Of a DNA stretch of 64,000 nt, positions 21,622 to 36,242 are shown one piece after another. The translations under genes and the position numbers were made by a program. The stretch is from contig NC_088306.1 of assembly GCF_032854445.1 (NCBI RefSeq), positions 4,462,373 through 4,526,372 of the forward strand, read 5' to 3'. This stretch comes from Liolophura sinensis (lineage: Eukaryota > Mollusca > Polyplacophora > Chitonida > Chitonidae). Within the stretch, counting starts at the first letter, position 1, and each line of letters begins with the position of its first letter. The notes under the pieces were generated by a model, which did no database searches, had not been told where the DNA came from, and saw nothing but the letters and a program-made list of their open reading frames with translations.

Positions 21622-24600
21622 CTGAAACCAAGACAGTTAATACACTATTCTAAATTTGTTTTCTTATGTATTTCATTGGCTCTAAATGCTGGACTCAGGT
21701 TTATGGGTTATGGAAACCAGAGTAAACCACCGACCTGCGACAGGTCCCTGACAAGCCTCCTGAGGCAAAGCAGCGAGAACTGGACTCGAGCACGCCACCT
21801 CATTGGTCAAGGTCCTAAGCAGCTCAGTAGCAGTGAGTGGGGTGTGGCTCAAGAATTGTGACATTTCTGTCCGTTATTGAGACTGGACCAACATTTCTGA
21901 AAGTCCAAAGGCAATAATTTCAACCATGAGACCACAACCCTTCCTCAATCCCCTTCACTGAAGAATACATCAGATATTTATTTATTTATTTACCAATTTG
22001 GGGTTTTACTCTATACTCAAGAACATGTATTCCTTTCGTATTCCTTAGTGTTTTAGTAATATCAGTTCTAATTATAAAACGAGACTCGTTCGCGTAAATT
22101 ATCCTTGAGAAATAAATAAACACTTGAATGCTAACAGAATTGCGTAAGCTATTACCCGTGCGTCCTTTACAAACCTGGAAGCTTGGTCCCCAAGGGACCC
22201 TATGAAGATGGCGTAAGAATTCACTTTGTCGTCGGCGGTAAGCAGGTCGCCGAATCGTCGCGGACTGATCCCATATCTGTCAAAGTTAGCGTCGCTTAGA
22301 ACAATGACAAAATGTTCGTCTGCTTCTTCCTTTCCCAGATCCGTTACAGCGTGTTTGGTGGCCTCTACTGTGTTGTCTCCGCTGAGGCAGAACTGCGAGT
22401 GGGCGTGCATCACCTAGAAAGGGTCAATAAAACAGAACAGGAGTTAAAATAGAAAAGAAATGTTTTCTCATCTCGACAAAAGCACTTTGTACACGATTGT
22501 TTTTTTTTTCACGAGTTTTCCTCTCCAGCCGTAAGTGGAAAGGTCCTCCAGCAACCTGCGGATGGTCGTGGGTTTCCCCGGGGTCTGTCAGGTTTCCTCT
22601 CACCATAATGCTGGCCGTCGCCGTATAAGTGACTTATTCTTAAGTATGACGTAAAATACCAAAGGAATAAATAAATAAATTTCACGAGTTCTCTGATGTA
22701 ACCCCTTCCATGGGCAGGTAAGAAGCGAGCTGAATGTGGAAGGAGTTACTTTCAAAGGCTTATGAACTGTAAAACAATCATGTGAAACGTGACTTGTGTG
22801 AAACCTATCCATACCTTTCCACTTACTATGACATTAGGGTGATCACAAAGAAAGTCAGTCAACTGCCTTGGTAAGCTTATCTATCGCCATACTCCAGAAT
22901 TTCTAACTTAACCTAGATGGTTGGGTGGAGGAAACCGTAGTTGACGTTCCAATATGCAAATCATATTGTTGAAAGATAAATGTCCTTTAACGAACGCTAG
23001 TGTCGTGGACCGCTTATATTGTGTCTCAGAAGGCCGCTTCTGAGTGGCAGCTATCTTGCTACATGCGCATTGACCTGCACCAGAGCGTTTTGACAATCTG
23101 ACACCAAGGGATGCACATTCTGCTCTTCACGCGTGAATACTACACCGAACCGTTAGCGGTAGATCGATCTCACGCTGGGCAAGTGCTCTTTTGGTGGACA
23201 TCTTCATGCACACGTATTTGGTGGTAGGCGCATTCAAGGCCCTAAGCTATACAGGTAGATTTAGGCTGCAAAATCGCTACAAAACTGTAGAGCAGGAAAA
23301 ATATTCGCTGGCTGGAAAACATGTAGAGCGTTCTATACTTGGCTATGCTACTTAGTTTTACGTATCAACGAACAGATCAAATGTGAAATTGTATTCGAAT
23401 AGTGAAATATGAAGATTCTTATGTCAACCTATCATGAAGACAGCGTATAAAGTGACATGAAATTGCCATATTAGATTCAGTCTCGCCGAATGAAGTCAAT
23501 AGGATCGATCCTGAACAAGAATGCCTTCTCTTATGAGAGATCCTCGAATTTGCTGTTCATAGAATGGTTGAAAAATGGAAGAAAACGGTCAGGTAAAGCA
23601 ACTAGAACCCATGAATACATAAGCTGTCTGAATCATTCTGAACAAATTCTTATCTTATGATTTCGTCGGTTAAGCGCGACCATTTGTCAACTATCACACT
23701 GTCGTCGCGGTTCTAGTTTTCATCTCCATACTGTAGTCTTTTGTATTAACTACTGACCTTCAGGATGTCCATTCTCTCTTTGTTATTTTTCGGCACCTTG
23801 TCCTGATGAACAAATTCTACCTTGTAGTCCTCACCCGAATGGCCGTACACGTCGTACTGAAATAACAAGGAACGGTCGTTAAACAACCAGGAACGCTAGG
23901 GAAATAACAAATTCTACTTTGTAGTCCTCACCCAAATGGCCGTACACGTCGTACTGAAATGACAAGGAACGGTCGTTAAACAACCAGGAACGCTAGGGAA
24001 ATAACAAATTCTACTTTGTAGTCCTCACCCGAATGGCCATACACGTCGTACTGAAATAACAAGGAACGGTCGTTAAACAACCAGGAACGCTAGGGAAATA
24101 ACAAATTCTACTTTGTAGTCCTCACCCAAATGGCCGTACACGTCGTACTGAAATGACAAGGAACGGTCGTTAAACAACCAGGAACGCTAGGGAAATAACA
24201 AATTCTACCTTGTAGTCCTCACCCGAATGGCCATACACGTCGTACTGAAATAACAAGGAACGGTCGTTAAACAACCAGGAACGCTAGGGAAATAACAAAT
24301 TCTACTTTGTAGTCCTCACCCAAATGGCCGCACACGTCGTACTGAAATAACAAGGAACGGTCGTTAAACAACCAGGAACGCTGGGGAAATAACAAGAAAC
24401 AATCCTCAAAGCACTGTTATAGAGTAATACAGAAAGGTCGTGAAAAAAACAAAAAACAGAAGCTATCGTGAAACAACCATGAATGGTCGCGAAAAAAGCA
24501 AGTTAGTGTCGTAACAACATAAAAAAGGACGGTCGTGAAATATCCACGAACAGGCATGAGCAATATAAGCAGGAATGGTTGTGATTATATTCAACTGTCA

Positions 24601-27600
24601 TGACACAGGAAGAAACGGTCATGAAATATTCTGGAACGGTCGTGAAATAAGAAAGAAAGATTGTAAAATGACAAGAAACAAACCTATTTATTTGATTATT
24701 TGATGGTTGTTTAACGCCATATTTAAGATATTTCACTTACACGACGACGGCCAGTATGATCGTGGGAGGAAAAGGGACAGAGCCTGGAGGTCACCCGGCC
24801 ATCCGTAGGTTGCTGCATGACCTTCCAATGTACGACTGGAGAGAAAACCAGCACGAGCTGGAGCTTGAGCTGGAGCACGAGCTGGAGCACGAGCTGGAGC
24901 TGGAGCACGAGCTCAAGCCACAGCGACCAAATTGGTGAGAGGCTCCTTGGTCATTGCGACGCGCTGTCGTGCTTAACACCTCGGCCACGGAGGCCCCCAG
25001 ACTGAGATATCAAAATGTTGGCAAAATAAAAACCCAGAAAATAGCGACAGGAAACATGACACGAATCATGAAGTTGTCAAACCATGAAATCCACCCCAAC
25101 ATAATCTATCATGGGCCATTTAGATGAAGATAAAAGCCTGACGTCAGAAAAACGTATCACAACTTTACGCACATTTACCAAATAACAGAAAGCCAGATTA
25201 CATTTACAGTCTTTCTTGACAAAAACAAATGGAAGTAAATTAATTCAAACCTTGAATTTCTCCTCGTATCCCTCGAAGGCCTCCATCACCATCAATATGG
25301 CTTCTAGTTGTCGCTCCATGCGGCCGTCGTGACCATTAAACCTGTACATGCTACCTGAGACATCAACCACCAGACGCAGACGCTTTGGTTTCTCCTGAGG
25401 TGAACCCATCTGAAGGTCAAGGTCATGTAAAGGTCAGATCAAGGTAAAAAAAGGGACAACTTGAGATATGACACACAATCGGATGAGTTCAATAAAAACT
25501 GGTCAGTGCTTCTACGAGGTAACTATGCATTTTTGTAGAAATGAATTGAGTACATACTGGTATTTTAAAAATAAATCTGATGCTAGTTTTAAAGGAGAGG
25601 AAAATGTAAATATCAAACAAATACCATTGAAAAGAGTATGCATTTCCTCGCAGGTGCATGCCATAAAAAATTCTAACATGTACCTCAAGTTGATAAATTA
25701 TAAATAAAGTCAGCACCAACATCCGCTGTGGGTGACTCCATTTTGCCTGAGAACTAGTCCTGAAGTCTTCTGTGTTAGAAGGAAAATTGCCGTCGGAAAC
25801 CGCCGAAGTGCGGTTCGTATATTTCCGGTAGAACTCAGTACAGTTCGTTTTCCGCTTAACGATCGGGAAACCGGAATGTTGGACGTAGGTTCCGAGTTTA
25901 CACGAACAAGCCGGCAGTTTTAACGGCTCTCATTGGCTGAGAGGCAATACACCCCCAGCATAAATTACAGGGTGTTAAAGATGGAGGACGCAATGCACTC
26001 AGCGATTTATGCCAGCTTTGCCGTTTTCAGGCTTTACGTGTATGGTGAGGAAAAATCGCAAAATTATGCAGCAGGCACCACCTGATAGAAAAAAATGTGC
26101 TCTTTTCAGCATAAAGTGTCATTTTTTAAGTTTTCTTCTCCTTTAAAGATGAAGAGAAACACTTTCGGAATTTGAATTGTACAAACTGTACCGGCAGTGT
26201 TCTTTCCACACCATGAGTTGGATTGGGTTTTGGACAAATCATTCGTATAATGAGAGCTATTTTGTCCTTGGTTTGCTGAGAACTACAGAAACACATATAT
26301 TGTTCATATATGAACAATACATTTGCTCAAAAGGTTGAAAACAATAGACCAAAGAGTCTAAAACGGCACATTCAGCAAATCAGGCTGTTTGAATGTCCAT
26401 TAGGGTCCTCGCTGGCAATTAGACTTGTCCAACTGGACTGTACTTTGGACTTCAGCCAATTTGTATCCAACTTACTCTGGTTTGACTGCTGTATACTTTA
26501 TATACTTTCTTAGTTCCTCGCTTTGTGTTAAACGACGTTTAAAGAATTGGCCTTGCGATTATTCACCTGGAATGTCCATCTTCACAATAATGACTGACGA
26601 CTAGTATACGAATGTCTGCTTCGACGCATAGATTAGTATCTTTCACGTACCAAAAAAAAAACAGGGGAAATATTCTAGAAATTTTTACAATATGTTTATG
26701 AACACAACTTAAGTAATTCCCCTCCACAGACGATAACGCTCTATACCTTTCCCCTCCACAGATGATAACGTTCCCCTCCACAGATGATAACGTTCTATAA
26801 CGTTCCCCTCCACAGATGATAACGCTCTATAACTTTCCCCTCCACAGATGATAACGTTCCCCTCCACAGATGATAACATTCTATAACGTTCCCCTCCACA
26901 GATGATAACGCTCTATAACTTTCCCCTCCACAGATGATAACGTTCCCCTCCACAGACGATAACGTTCCCCTCCACAGATGATATCTAAATAAATGATTAT
27001 TACACAGTGCAGAGACAGGGAATATTCCACTCAGGTTAATATCTCACCTCGGGATCCTGCTCTCCCCGACGACGATAAATGGACCGTTCCCCAGTGATCC
27101 CTTCAATTAATTTAGCCTCGTCCAAGTCTCCGTAAGTTTGGTTCTTCAGCCACTGGCGTTCTTTTCCTTTAGCCTTAAAACAAAAGGCGAACCAGAATGG
27201 TAAGCAGACATGTTTTCTGGGAAACGACGTGACAATGTATAATTAGCACTTACGCAGTTTGTATTGCAATCCTGCCCCTTAGCAAGTTGAGTTCAAGAAC
27301 GGTATAACCAAAAACAAATTTACCTGTATTTTGGTTGTGAATCAAGACACCCAACAAACTCCAAGAATACATCTTTACGGCATTTTAACAGGTTTGGAAA
27401 TGTTGTTCTTATTGAAAAATAAAAAAAATTACAAGTTTTGTCGTTTCTGTATGCTATGGTTACAGAAACGTTTTGCTGACAAAAGTCCCATGTTAACAAA
27501 TCCGGTCTCTTATGATTTCGTCTACTGAAAATATGGATACATGTACTTGTACGTTTTATAATAAGACTTCCAATTTCTTTCTAAAAATGTTGAGTTTTTA

Positions 27601-30600
27601 CAAGAAATCGGAATGACTGAGACAAAATAACTTCTCACGGATCGGCCAATAACCTCCATAAAACAAAAGATCTGAATGGCTTTGAGCTGACCTGCAAACT
27701 GTCCAGTATCACGCGTAATGATTGGACCTGCTTCCTCACGCTCCTGGAGAACTTTTCGTAAGTATCGGCGTCGTACTCGCTCATCTGAATTTCCCGTAAT
27801 CTATTGAAGAACACGTGTTAGTAATGGTGACAACGGCTACAATGTCACGGTGAGATGAGCTACATATCATGTATCATACCAACATCACCAAATAGCGTGT
27901 AATACACTCAATATCGCTAGGCGATAAAGAACATAAAAGCGTTACAAGTAGTTGCAAACATATAACTCTCTTTCCAGTTCACGTCTACCTTTATTTATTT
28001 TATTTATTTACATATCTGATTTGTATCTGACGCCGCACTCAAGAATATTTCACTTATGCCATGGCCGTAAGCATTATGGTTGGAGGAAACCGGGACGTCT
28101 AACTTTAACACACATGTGGCCTAAGTTTGGTAAAACTGGCAACAAACGTTCAAGAAAAAGAGTGTTCACATGGACAGGGATGAAATGTCTCCTACATGTC
28201 GATTGCGGATAGAATCTGAGAAAGTTACAATAAAAGTGGTCACTCAGGGTTAAAGCCGCTTGCCCTCACCTCTGCTTGAATGCCTTCTGGGCCATTTGCC
28301 TAGCAGCCTCACGTACCTGCACGCACAAATAAAAAAACCCCAAGGGAAACCATAAACACAGAGCAACACTAAATGTAAAATTCATGGATTCATTTCATTT
28401 ATTTCCCCAGTGTATTTTAATGCTATGAAAATAGGGAATGTATAAGTACAGGTGGGGACAGTATATCCAGTTACTGCATAAGGTAAAAACAGGAGTCGAA
28501 ATTTATATTTTGTGTTATCCAAGAAAAACAGGCACACTGCTGGTCGAATGTCCTATAATATTATACAATTTACCCATGCTGTATATTCATGTCGTAAGTT
28601 CCTTTACCCCGTAGTTTTATTCGCAAAGATCACGAGACACAGATAAAGGAAGACATACAGTGAGCTATGGTACATACCTGTAAACGTAGGTGCAATTAGT
28701 ACCAAAGTGGCTGATAATTTGAGTACAGTACAAAGAAATCAAATGCAGTTCATTTTATTCTATAGGGACTGTCTCCAAATGATTGTAAAAGCGAGTATTT
28801 ATTCCATTCCAAATTTAAGTTAGCTTTATGGAAGACGTAATAGATAAGACTGTTTTGTGATACATGCTAAAGTTTAGGTAGATTTGCCAGCTGTTGAGAA
28901 CGAAAATTCTTTTTCTGAAAATAGACCTAGTAACAAAGCTACATGTACCAAAGACCTCGTGTGTAGTGAACTATATATATGTAAATGCAACAAGGGTTCA
29001 ATACATAAAATACTTCTCGAGATATTGCATTCTATTAAACGAAAGAGACCGTTATGAATTTTGTAATTTACGGTAACTGATTGAACACGAGACATAAACG
29101 ATGGATCTTTCCGCATAATTTTGTTGTGCTTTACTTAAATGCTAAATCTGGGCTTATTTCATGCAGTACATTTACTTGTACTTAAACATTGCTTTAACTG
29201 TTATTAATACTGGCACTCCGGTATGACATTAGCTCTCGCTAAACTACATGTAAGCGAAGGGGCCCTAAAATTGAATTTGTGTCACTGTGCTCATGTGTGC
29301 GCCGTTGTTTGTCCAACGTGTACCCCTTTCCCTGTGTGCCCCTCTCAGTGCCTAAAATTACTCACCTCTTCAGGTACAGCGTCCTTGTCCACCTGGGACA
29401 CCTGATGGACATCATGACCAGCGTCCAGTCTGTAAGGGCCGCCTACGCCTCCCAGTCCCGCTGTGTCAGCACCACCTAGTGGGGGATCAACACACTTGTT
29501 AATAACCGCACACTTTTCAGATTTACACATGTACCACAAAGGCAAACTTAACCGACATTTTCCAATCTTCACTTCCACATTTATAATTACAAGGTATTCT
29601 GGAGGGTGCTGACTTTCTCTCCGGTCATAAGCGGGAAGGTCTCCCAGCAACCGGCGGATGATCATGAGTTCCCCCGGGTTCTGCCCGGTTTCCTACCACC
29701 ACAATGCTGGCCAATGTCGTATAAATGAAATATTCTTGAGTACGGTGTAAAGCATAATCAAATAAATAGACAAATATTCTTGAGGGATAATGTTACAGTT
29801 CATGCTGGTTTCCTCTCCGGGCATATTTAGTAAGGCATGCTAATGGATGGCTGTGCGTTTCCCCTGATGCACTTTCAACGTATAAGTGAAATATTCTTGA
29901 GCAGGATGTACGTCACCAATTAAATAATTAATATTCTGATAAACCAGATCCTCGCTGGACCATTCGATCAAAACGCTGCTCGGGCTCTGAAAGAATGAAT
30001 GAATGATTATGGCTTAACGCCACATCAGCAATATTTCAGCCATATTTTGGCGAGGCTCTGAAGAGGTAGACCTATTTCAGTTTCATGCTTTAACTGAACG
30101 TATACATCAATGCCATGCTTAGCAAAGTGTTTTTAGTAAACTTAATTAATATTTATACAATAATTCATTTCATACTCCTTCATATATCATTTAAAGCGTC
30201 CACGATGACTCGTAGGCATAGATCTCGTGGCAGCCAACCAATGATTAATGAGGTTTGGCACAGACTCGATTCCAGTGTTTTGGCTGGAGTCTTTCCGTAA
30301 GGAGGTTTGTCACGTGTTCCCGGAGAAAGGGGATGATGTACTATAATCTCTCTGACGTCCTCTACTCACACACCTGACCACTGTTTTGTACATTAGTTCA
30401 ATAAATAATGTCTCAACTCGGATGTCAGATGTGAAAATCAGCATTTTATTGGCTGACCATAGTTCTGCCTTCTTTGTTTTAGTCTCCAACTTGGAACGCC
30501 CCTCCATAGTTTACCAGACGTGTATGAATTTTATTGGCTGACCATAGTTCTGCCTTCTTTGTTTTAGTCTCCAACTTGGAACGCCCCTCCATAGTTTACC

Positions 30601-33600
30601 AGACGTGTATGAATTTTATTGGCTGACCATAGTTCTGCCTTCTTTGTTTTAGTCTCCAACTTGGAACGCCCCTCCATAGTTTACCAGACGTGTATGAATT
30701 TTATTGGCTGACCATAGTTCTGCCTTCTTTGTTTTAGTCTCCAACTTGGAACGCCAATCCATAGTTTACCAGACGTGTATGAATTTTATTGGCTGACCAT
30801 AGTTCTGCCTTCTTTGTTTTAGTCTCCAACTTGGAACACCCCTCCATAGTTTACCAGATGTGTATGAATTTTACTAGCTGACCATAGTTCTGCCTTCTTT
30901 GTTTTAGTCTCCAACTTGGAACGCCCCTCCATAGTTTACCAGACGTGTATGAATTTTATTGGCTGACCATAGTTCTGCCTTCTTTGTTTTAGTCTCCAAC
31001 TTGGAACGCCCCTCCATAGTTTACCAGACGTGTATGAATTTTAATGGCTGACCATAGTTCTGCCTTCTTTGTTTTAGTCTCCAACTTGGAACGCCCCTCC
31101 ATAGTTTACCAGACGTGTATGAATTTTATTGGGTGACCACAGTTCTGCCTTCTTTGTTTTAGTCTCCAACTTGGAACGCTCCTCCATAGTTTACCAGACG
31201 TGTATGAATTTTATTGGCTGACCATAGTTCTGCCTTCTTTGTTTTAGTCTCCAACTTGGAACGCCCCTCCATAGTTTACCAGACGTGTATGAATTTTATT
31301 GGCTGACCATAGTTCTGCCTTCTTTGTTTTAGTCTCCAACTTGGAACGCCCCTCCATAGTTTACCAGACGTGTATGAATTTTATTGGCTGACCATAGTTC
31401 TGCCTTCTTTGTTTTAGTCTCCAACTTGGAACGCCACTCCATAGTTTACCATACGCTTATGAATATAAAGCTTGAATCTTCATGCTTGTTTGTAAGCTCT
31501 ATCATGATTGTTTGCACAGGTATCTTTACCATAACAGAAACCAAACTATTAACTTGTTGTTCTAATGATGTACTGCAGTACATACATTCATACATAGCTG
31601 CTTTTTTCCTGTAATAATTATCCTCAGGCCGATGGAGGATAAAATGCCAAAATACCGAGTCTCAAAGAACATTCCCTTTTTGGAGTTTTCTACTTGTGTA
31701 TTACATAAAACTACCATGCAATACACTAAAACTCCTCAGACTTGAGCATATCGAACGAATGAACTATGTTCTGTTTTAATGTGTTCAGAAGAACTCAAAG
31801 AAAAAAACAAAGAAGGCTTCCCTTTTTGGAGTTTTCTACTTGTGTATTACATAAAACTACCATGCAATACACTAAAACTCCTCAGACTTGAGCATATCGA
31901 ACGAATGAACTATGTTCTGTTTTAATGTGTTCAGAAGAACTCAAAGAAGAAAACAAAGAAGGCTTCCCTTTTTGGAGTTTTCTACTTGTGTATCACATAA
32001 AACTACCGTGCAATACACTTAAACTCCTCAGACTTGAGGAACGAATGAACTATGTTCTGTTTTAATGTGTTCAGAAGAATTCAAGTGTAATCTTTAAAGC
32101 ATTAAGTCTAAGATAAGTACACAAGTGTTTCCCTGGAGACAAACAGCATCCCAGACAGCCTTGGGGTGGGAAAATTATGTTTCAAGTGCAACTGAATCTG
32201 ATTCTGAATGTTCATGTAGATCTGGTCAATGGTGGAAAAACCTCAGCCTTAGCTAAGACACAACATGTTTAGATCTAATCTGCATAAAATAACCATGATG
32301 ACCTTGAAAAATAGGTCAAGGTCACTGAAAATCAATAATGTTTTTCTCCCATATATGTGACGTAAGTTTCAACAGCTTAGCTCCTTGCCTTTAAAGATAT
32401 CATGTTCACAAGCATTTAACTTTAAGCAAAAATGTTCAACTTGAAAAAAATAGGTCAAGGTCACTGAAAATCAATAACGTTTTTCTCCCATATATGTGAC
32501 GTAAGTTTCAACAGCTTTGCTCCACGCATTCAAAAAATATCATGTTTACAAGCATTACATGTCATTTAACTTTAAGCAGAAATGTTCACCTTGAAAAAAA
32601 ATAAGTTCAGGTTACCGAAAATCAATAAGGTTCTTCTCCATGGCTTTGTACATCTATGAAACAAATTTGGTACATTTCACTTACAGCGTTGTAAAGATAC
32701 AGCATTTATAAGAAGGACAGGCCGCCTGCCCAGGTGTTCCTGCCTACATTAACAGGGTCACCGTGGTAACAGCTAAGGTACAATGTACCCCTTACCTATA
32801 ACCCGTGCCCAGGTGTTCCTCCCACATAGGGCACATTATCAGGGTTACCATGAGGTATACTGTACACCTTCCCTGTACCCCCTGCCCAGGTGTTCCCTCC
32901 CACATGGGGCACGTTATCAGTGTGACTATGATAACAGCTGAGGCACAATGTACACCTTACCTGTACCCCCAGCCCAGGTGTTCCCTCCCACATGGGGCAC
33001 ATTATCAGGGTCCTCTTTGCCGTGTTTTGGAGATGTTGGGTCTCGGCCTTTGCCGTCTTTATCTATGGTCATCTACAAATCAACAAAGATATTACTTACA
33101 AAACTTAAAGATGTCTTACTTACTTAAGATATTACATTTTCCTTGAAACTGTTATTGAAATGTCTCAATTTTATTCTTGATGGAAAAGGGCCCAAGAGAA
33201 CATCAAAAAGCCAACTTACAAAATTCTTGTAAAAAATTTGTAAAAAGGTACAACATTAGAAAAACCTGTCAATAAAAGCTTTTTACAAACATGTCATTAT
33301 TGTAAAACTGAAAATCCTCTTAGAATCCGCAATTATATCAATACAGACATGAAATCTATGTAAAGCTGTTTTTGTCACAGTATGGCTACAATACTGCACC
33401 CAGAGTGGCATTAAAGCAACTATAATAATAATACACCACGCTGTACTTGTAAATGCTTATAATTCCCTTGTCCAATCCACCCCAAACCCACAACACAAGC
33501 ACACCAAGCCCTACCTGTAAATGCTTATCCTCCCCTTGTCCAATCCAACCCAAACCCACAACACAAGCACACCAAGCTGTACCTGTAAATGCTTATCATC

Positions 33601-36154
33601 CCCTTGTCCAATCCACCCCAAACCCACAACACAAGCACACCAAGCTGTACCTGCAAATGCTTATCATCCCCTTGTCCAATCTACCCCAAACCCACAACAC
33701 AAGCACACCAAGCTGTACCTGTAAATGCTTATCATCCCCTTGTCCAATCCACCCCAAACCCACAACACAAGCACACCAAGCTGTACCTGCAAATGCTTAT
33801 CATCCCCATGTCCAATCCACCCCAAACCCACAACACAAGCACACCAAGCTGTACCTGCAAATGCTTATCATCCCCTTGTCCAATCCAACCCAAACCCACA
33901 ACACAAGCACACCAAGCTGTACCTGCAAATGCTTATCATCCCCTTGTCCAATCCAACCCAAACCCACAACACAAGCACACCAAGCTGTACCTGCAAATGC
34001 TTATCATCCCCTTGTCCAATCCAACCCAAACCCACAACACAAGCACACCAAGCTGTACCTGCAAATGCTTATCATCCCCTTGTCCAATCCAACCCAAACC
34101 CACAACACAAGCACACCAAGCTGTACCTGTAAATGCTTATCATCCCCTTGTCCAATCCACCCCAAACCCACAACACAAGCACACCAAGCTGTACCTGCAA
34201 ATGCTTATCATCCCCTTGTCCAATCCAACCCAAACCCACAACACAAGCACACCCAGCTGTACCTGTAAATGCTTATCATCCCCTTGTCCAATCCACCCCA
34301 AACCCACAGCACAAGCAAACCAAGCCAGACCTGTAAATGCTTATCATCCCCTTGTCCAATCATATTTCTCCACTGCTGAAGTGACCGGCCTAAGTTGACA
34401 AGACTGGTCTCCCAGAGTCGAACACACCCTCCTGCATCCACGGTAACCAGCCCGTCGTCACTCATTGGTGCCATGAAAATGTTGACGTCTGTTACGCTGA
34501 GTAACCAGGAAGTGTAAGGGGACTGACGTGATGCTCTGAAACGTTCATGAATAGAGTGACGTGGCAAGAGTGATGCCCTGAAACGTTCATGGATAGAGTG
34601 ACATGTGGCAAGCGTGACGCCCTGAAACGTTCATGAATAGAGTGACATGTGGCAAGTGTGACGCCCTGAATCGTTCATGGATAGAGTGACACATGGCAAG
34701 AGTGACGCCCTGAAACGTTCATGGATAGAGTGACATGTGGCAAGTGTGACGTCCTGAATCGTTCATGGATAGAGTGACACATGGCAAGAGTGACGCCCTG
34801 AAACGTTCATGGATAGAGTGACATGTGGCAAGTGTGATGCCCTGAATCGTTCATGGATAGAGTGACATGTGGCAAGCGTGACGCCCTGAAACGTTCATGG
34901 ATAGAGTGAAAAGTGGCAAGCCTGACGCCCTGAAACATTCATGGATAGAGTGAAATGTGGCAAGCGTGATGCCCTGAAACGTTCATGGATAGAGTGACAA
35001 GTGGCAAGCGTGACGCCCTGAAACGTTCATGGATAGAGTGACATGTAGCAAGTGTGACGCACTGAAATGTTCATGGATAGAGTGACAGGTGGCAAGAGTG
35101 ACGCCCTGAAATGTTCATGGATAGAGTGACATGTGGCAAAAGTGACACCCTGAAACGTTCATGGATAGAGTGAAATGTGGCAAGCGTGACACCCTGAAAC
35201 GTTCATGGATAGAGTGAAATGTGGCAAGCGTGACACCCTGAAACGTTCATGGATACAGTGACATGTGGCAAGCCTGATGCCTTGAAACGTTCATGGATAG
35301 AGTGACATGTGGCAAGCGTGACACCCTGAAACATTCATGGATAGAGCGACATGTGGCAAGCGTGACGCCCTGAAACGTTCACGGACAGAGTGAAATGTGG
35401 CAAGCGTGACGCCCTGAAACGTTCATGGATAGAGTGACATGTGGCAAATGTGACGCCCTGAAATGTTCATGGATAGAGTGACATGTGGCAAGCGTGATGC
35501 CCGGAAACGTTCATGGATAGAGTGAAATGTGGCAAGCGTGACGCCCTGAAACATTCATGGATAGAGTGACATGTGGCAAGAGTGATGCCCTGAAACGTTC
35601 ACGGATAGAGTGACATGTGGCAAGCGTGATGCCCGGAAACGTTCATGGATAGAGTGACATGTAGCAAGCCTGACGCCCTGAAATGTTCATGGATAGAGTG
35701 ACAGGTGGCAAGCGCTTTTTACTTTCGGTGTTTCAGTGCTGCTTTGTTACGCCATTATTTCAGTTCATGTCAGCCCCATTCAGCTAGACATTAAAGCCAT
35801 TTTTGTCAATGCAGAGCACTCTGGTTCCTACATAAGTATTTATTTATTTAATTATTTATTTATTTGTTCAACTGATGTTTTATGCCAGGATTAAGAACAG
35901 TTATACAACGGCAGCCAGCATTATGGTGGGAGGAACCCATGACCATCCGCAGGTTGCTAGCAGAACTTCCCCAAGTATGACTGGAGAGGAAGCTAGCATG
36001 AGCACTGGCCAGATGCTCCAACATCTTGCTGTGCTGGCAGGTTAACTATTCAGCCACTGAGACACCCTCATCCTCTCCATGAATATTGCAGCATTATTGC
36101 CATGCCAAAATCTCTGTCAAACTTTTATTGTCTGGATATAATCATTACATACAT

Positions 36155-36242
<88 letters not shown>

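Noticed and set aside
24756-24988. Open frames rich in Glu-Leu or Ser
   Set aside because: Internal gagctggagcac expansion of a SINE.
30440-31455. CRISPR-like regular direct repeats
   Set aside because: Units are contiguous with no unique spacers, and the context is an animal intron.
33453-34398. Long plus-strand open frames (up to 271 codons) with a repeated ~68-residue pattern
   Set aside because: They arise from the 68-bp array read through its three frames. The strand is opposite to VWA8, there is no start context, and the units include a VWA8 exon end.
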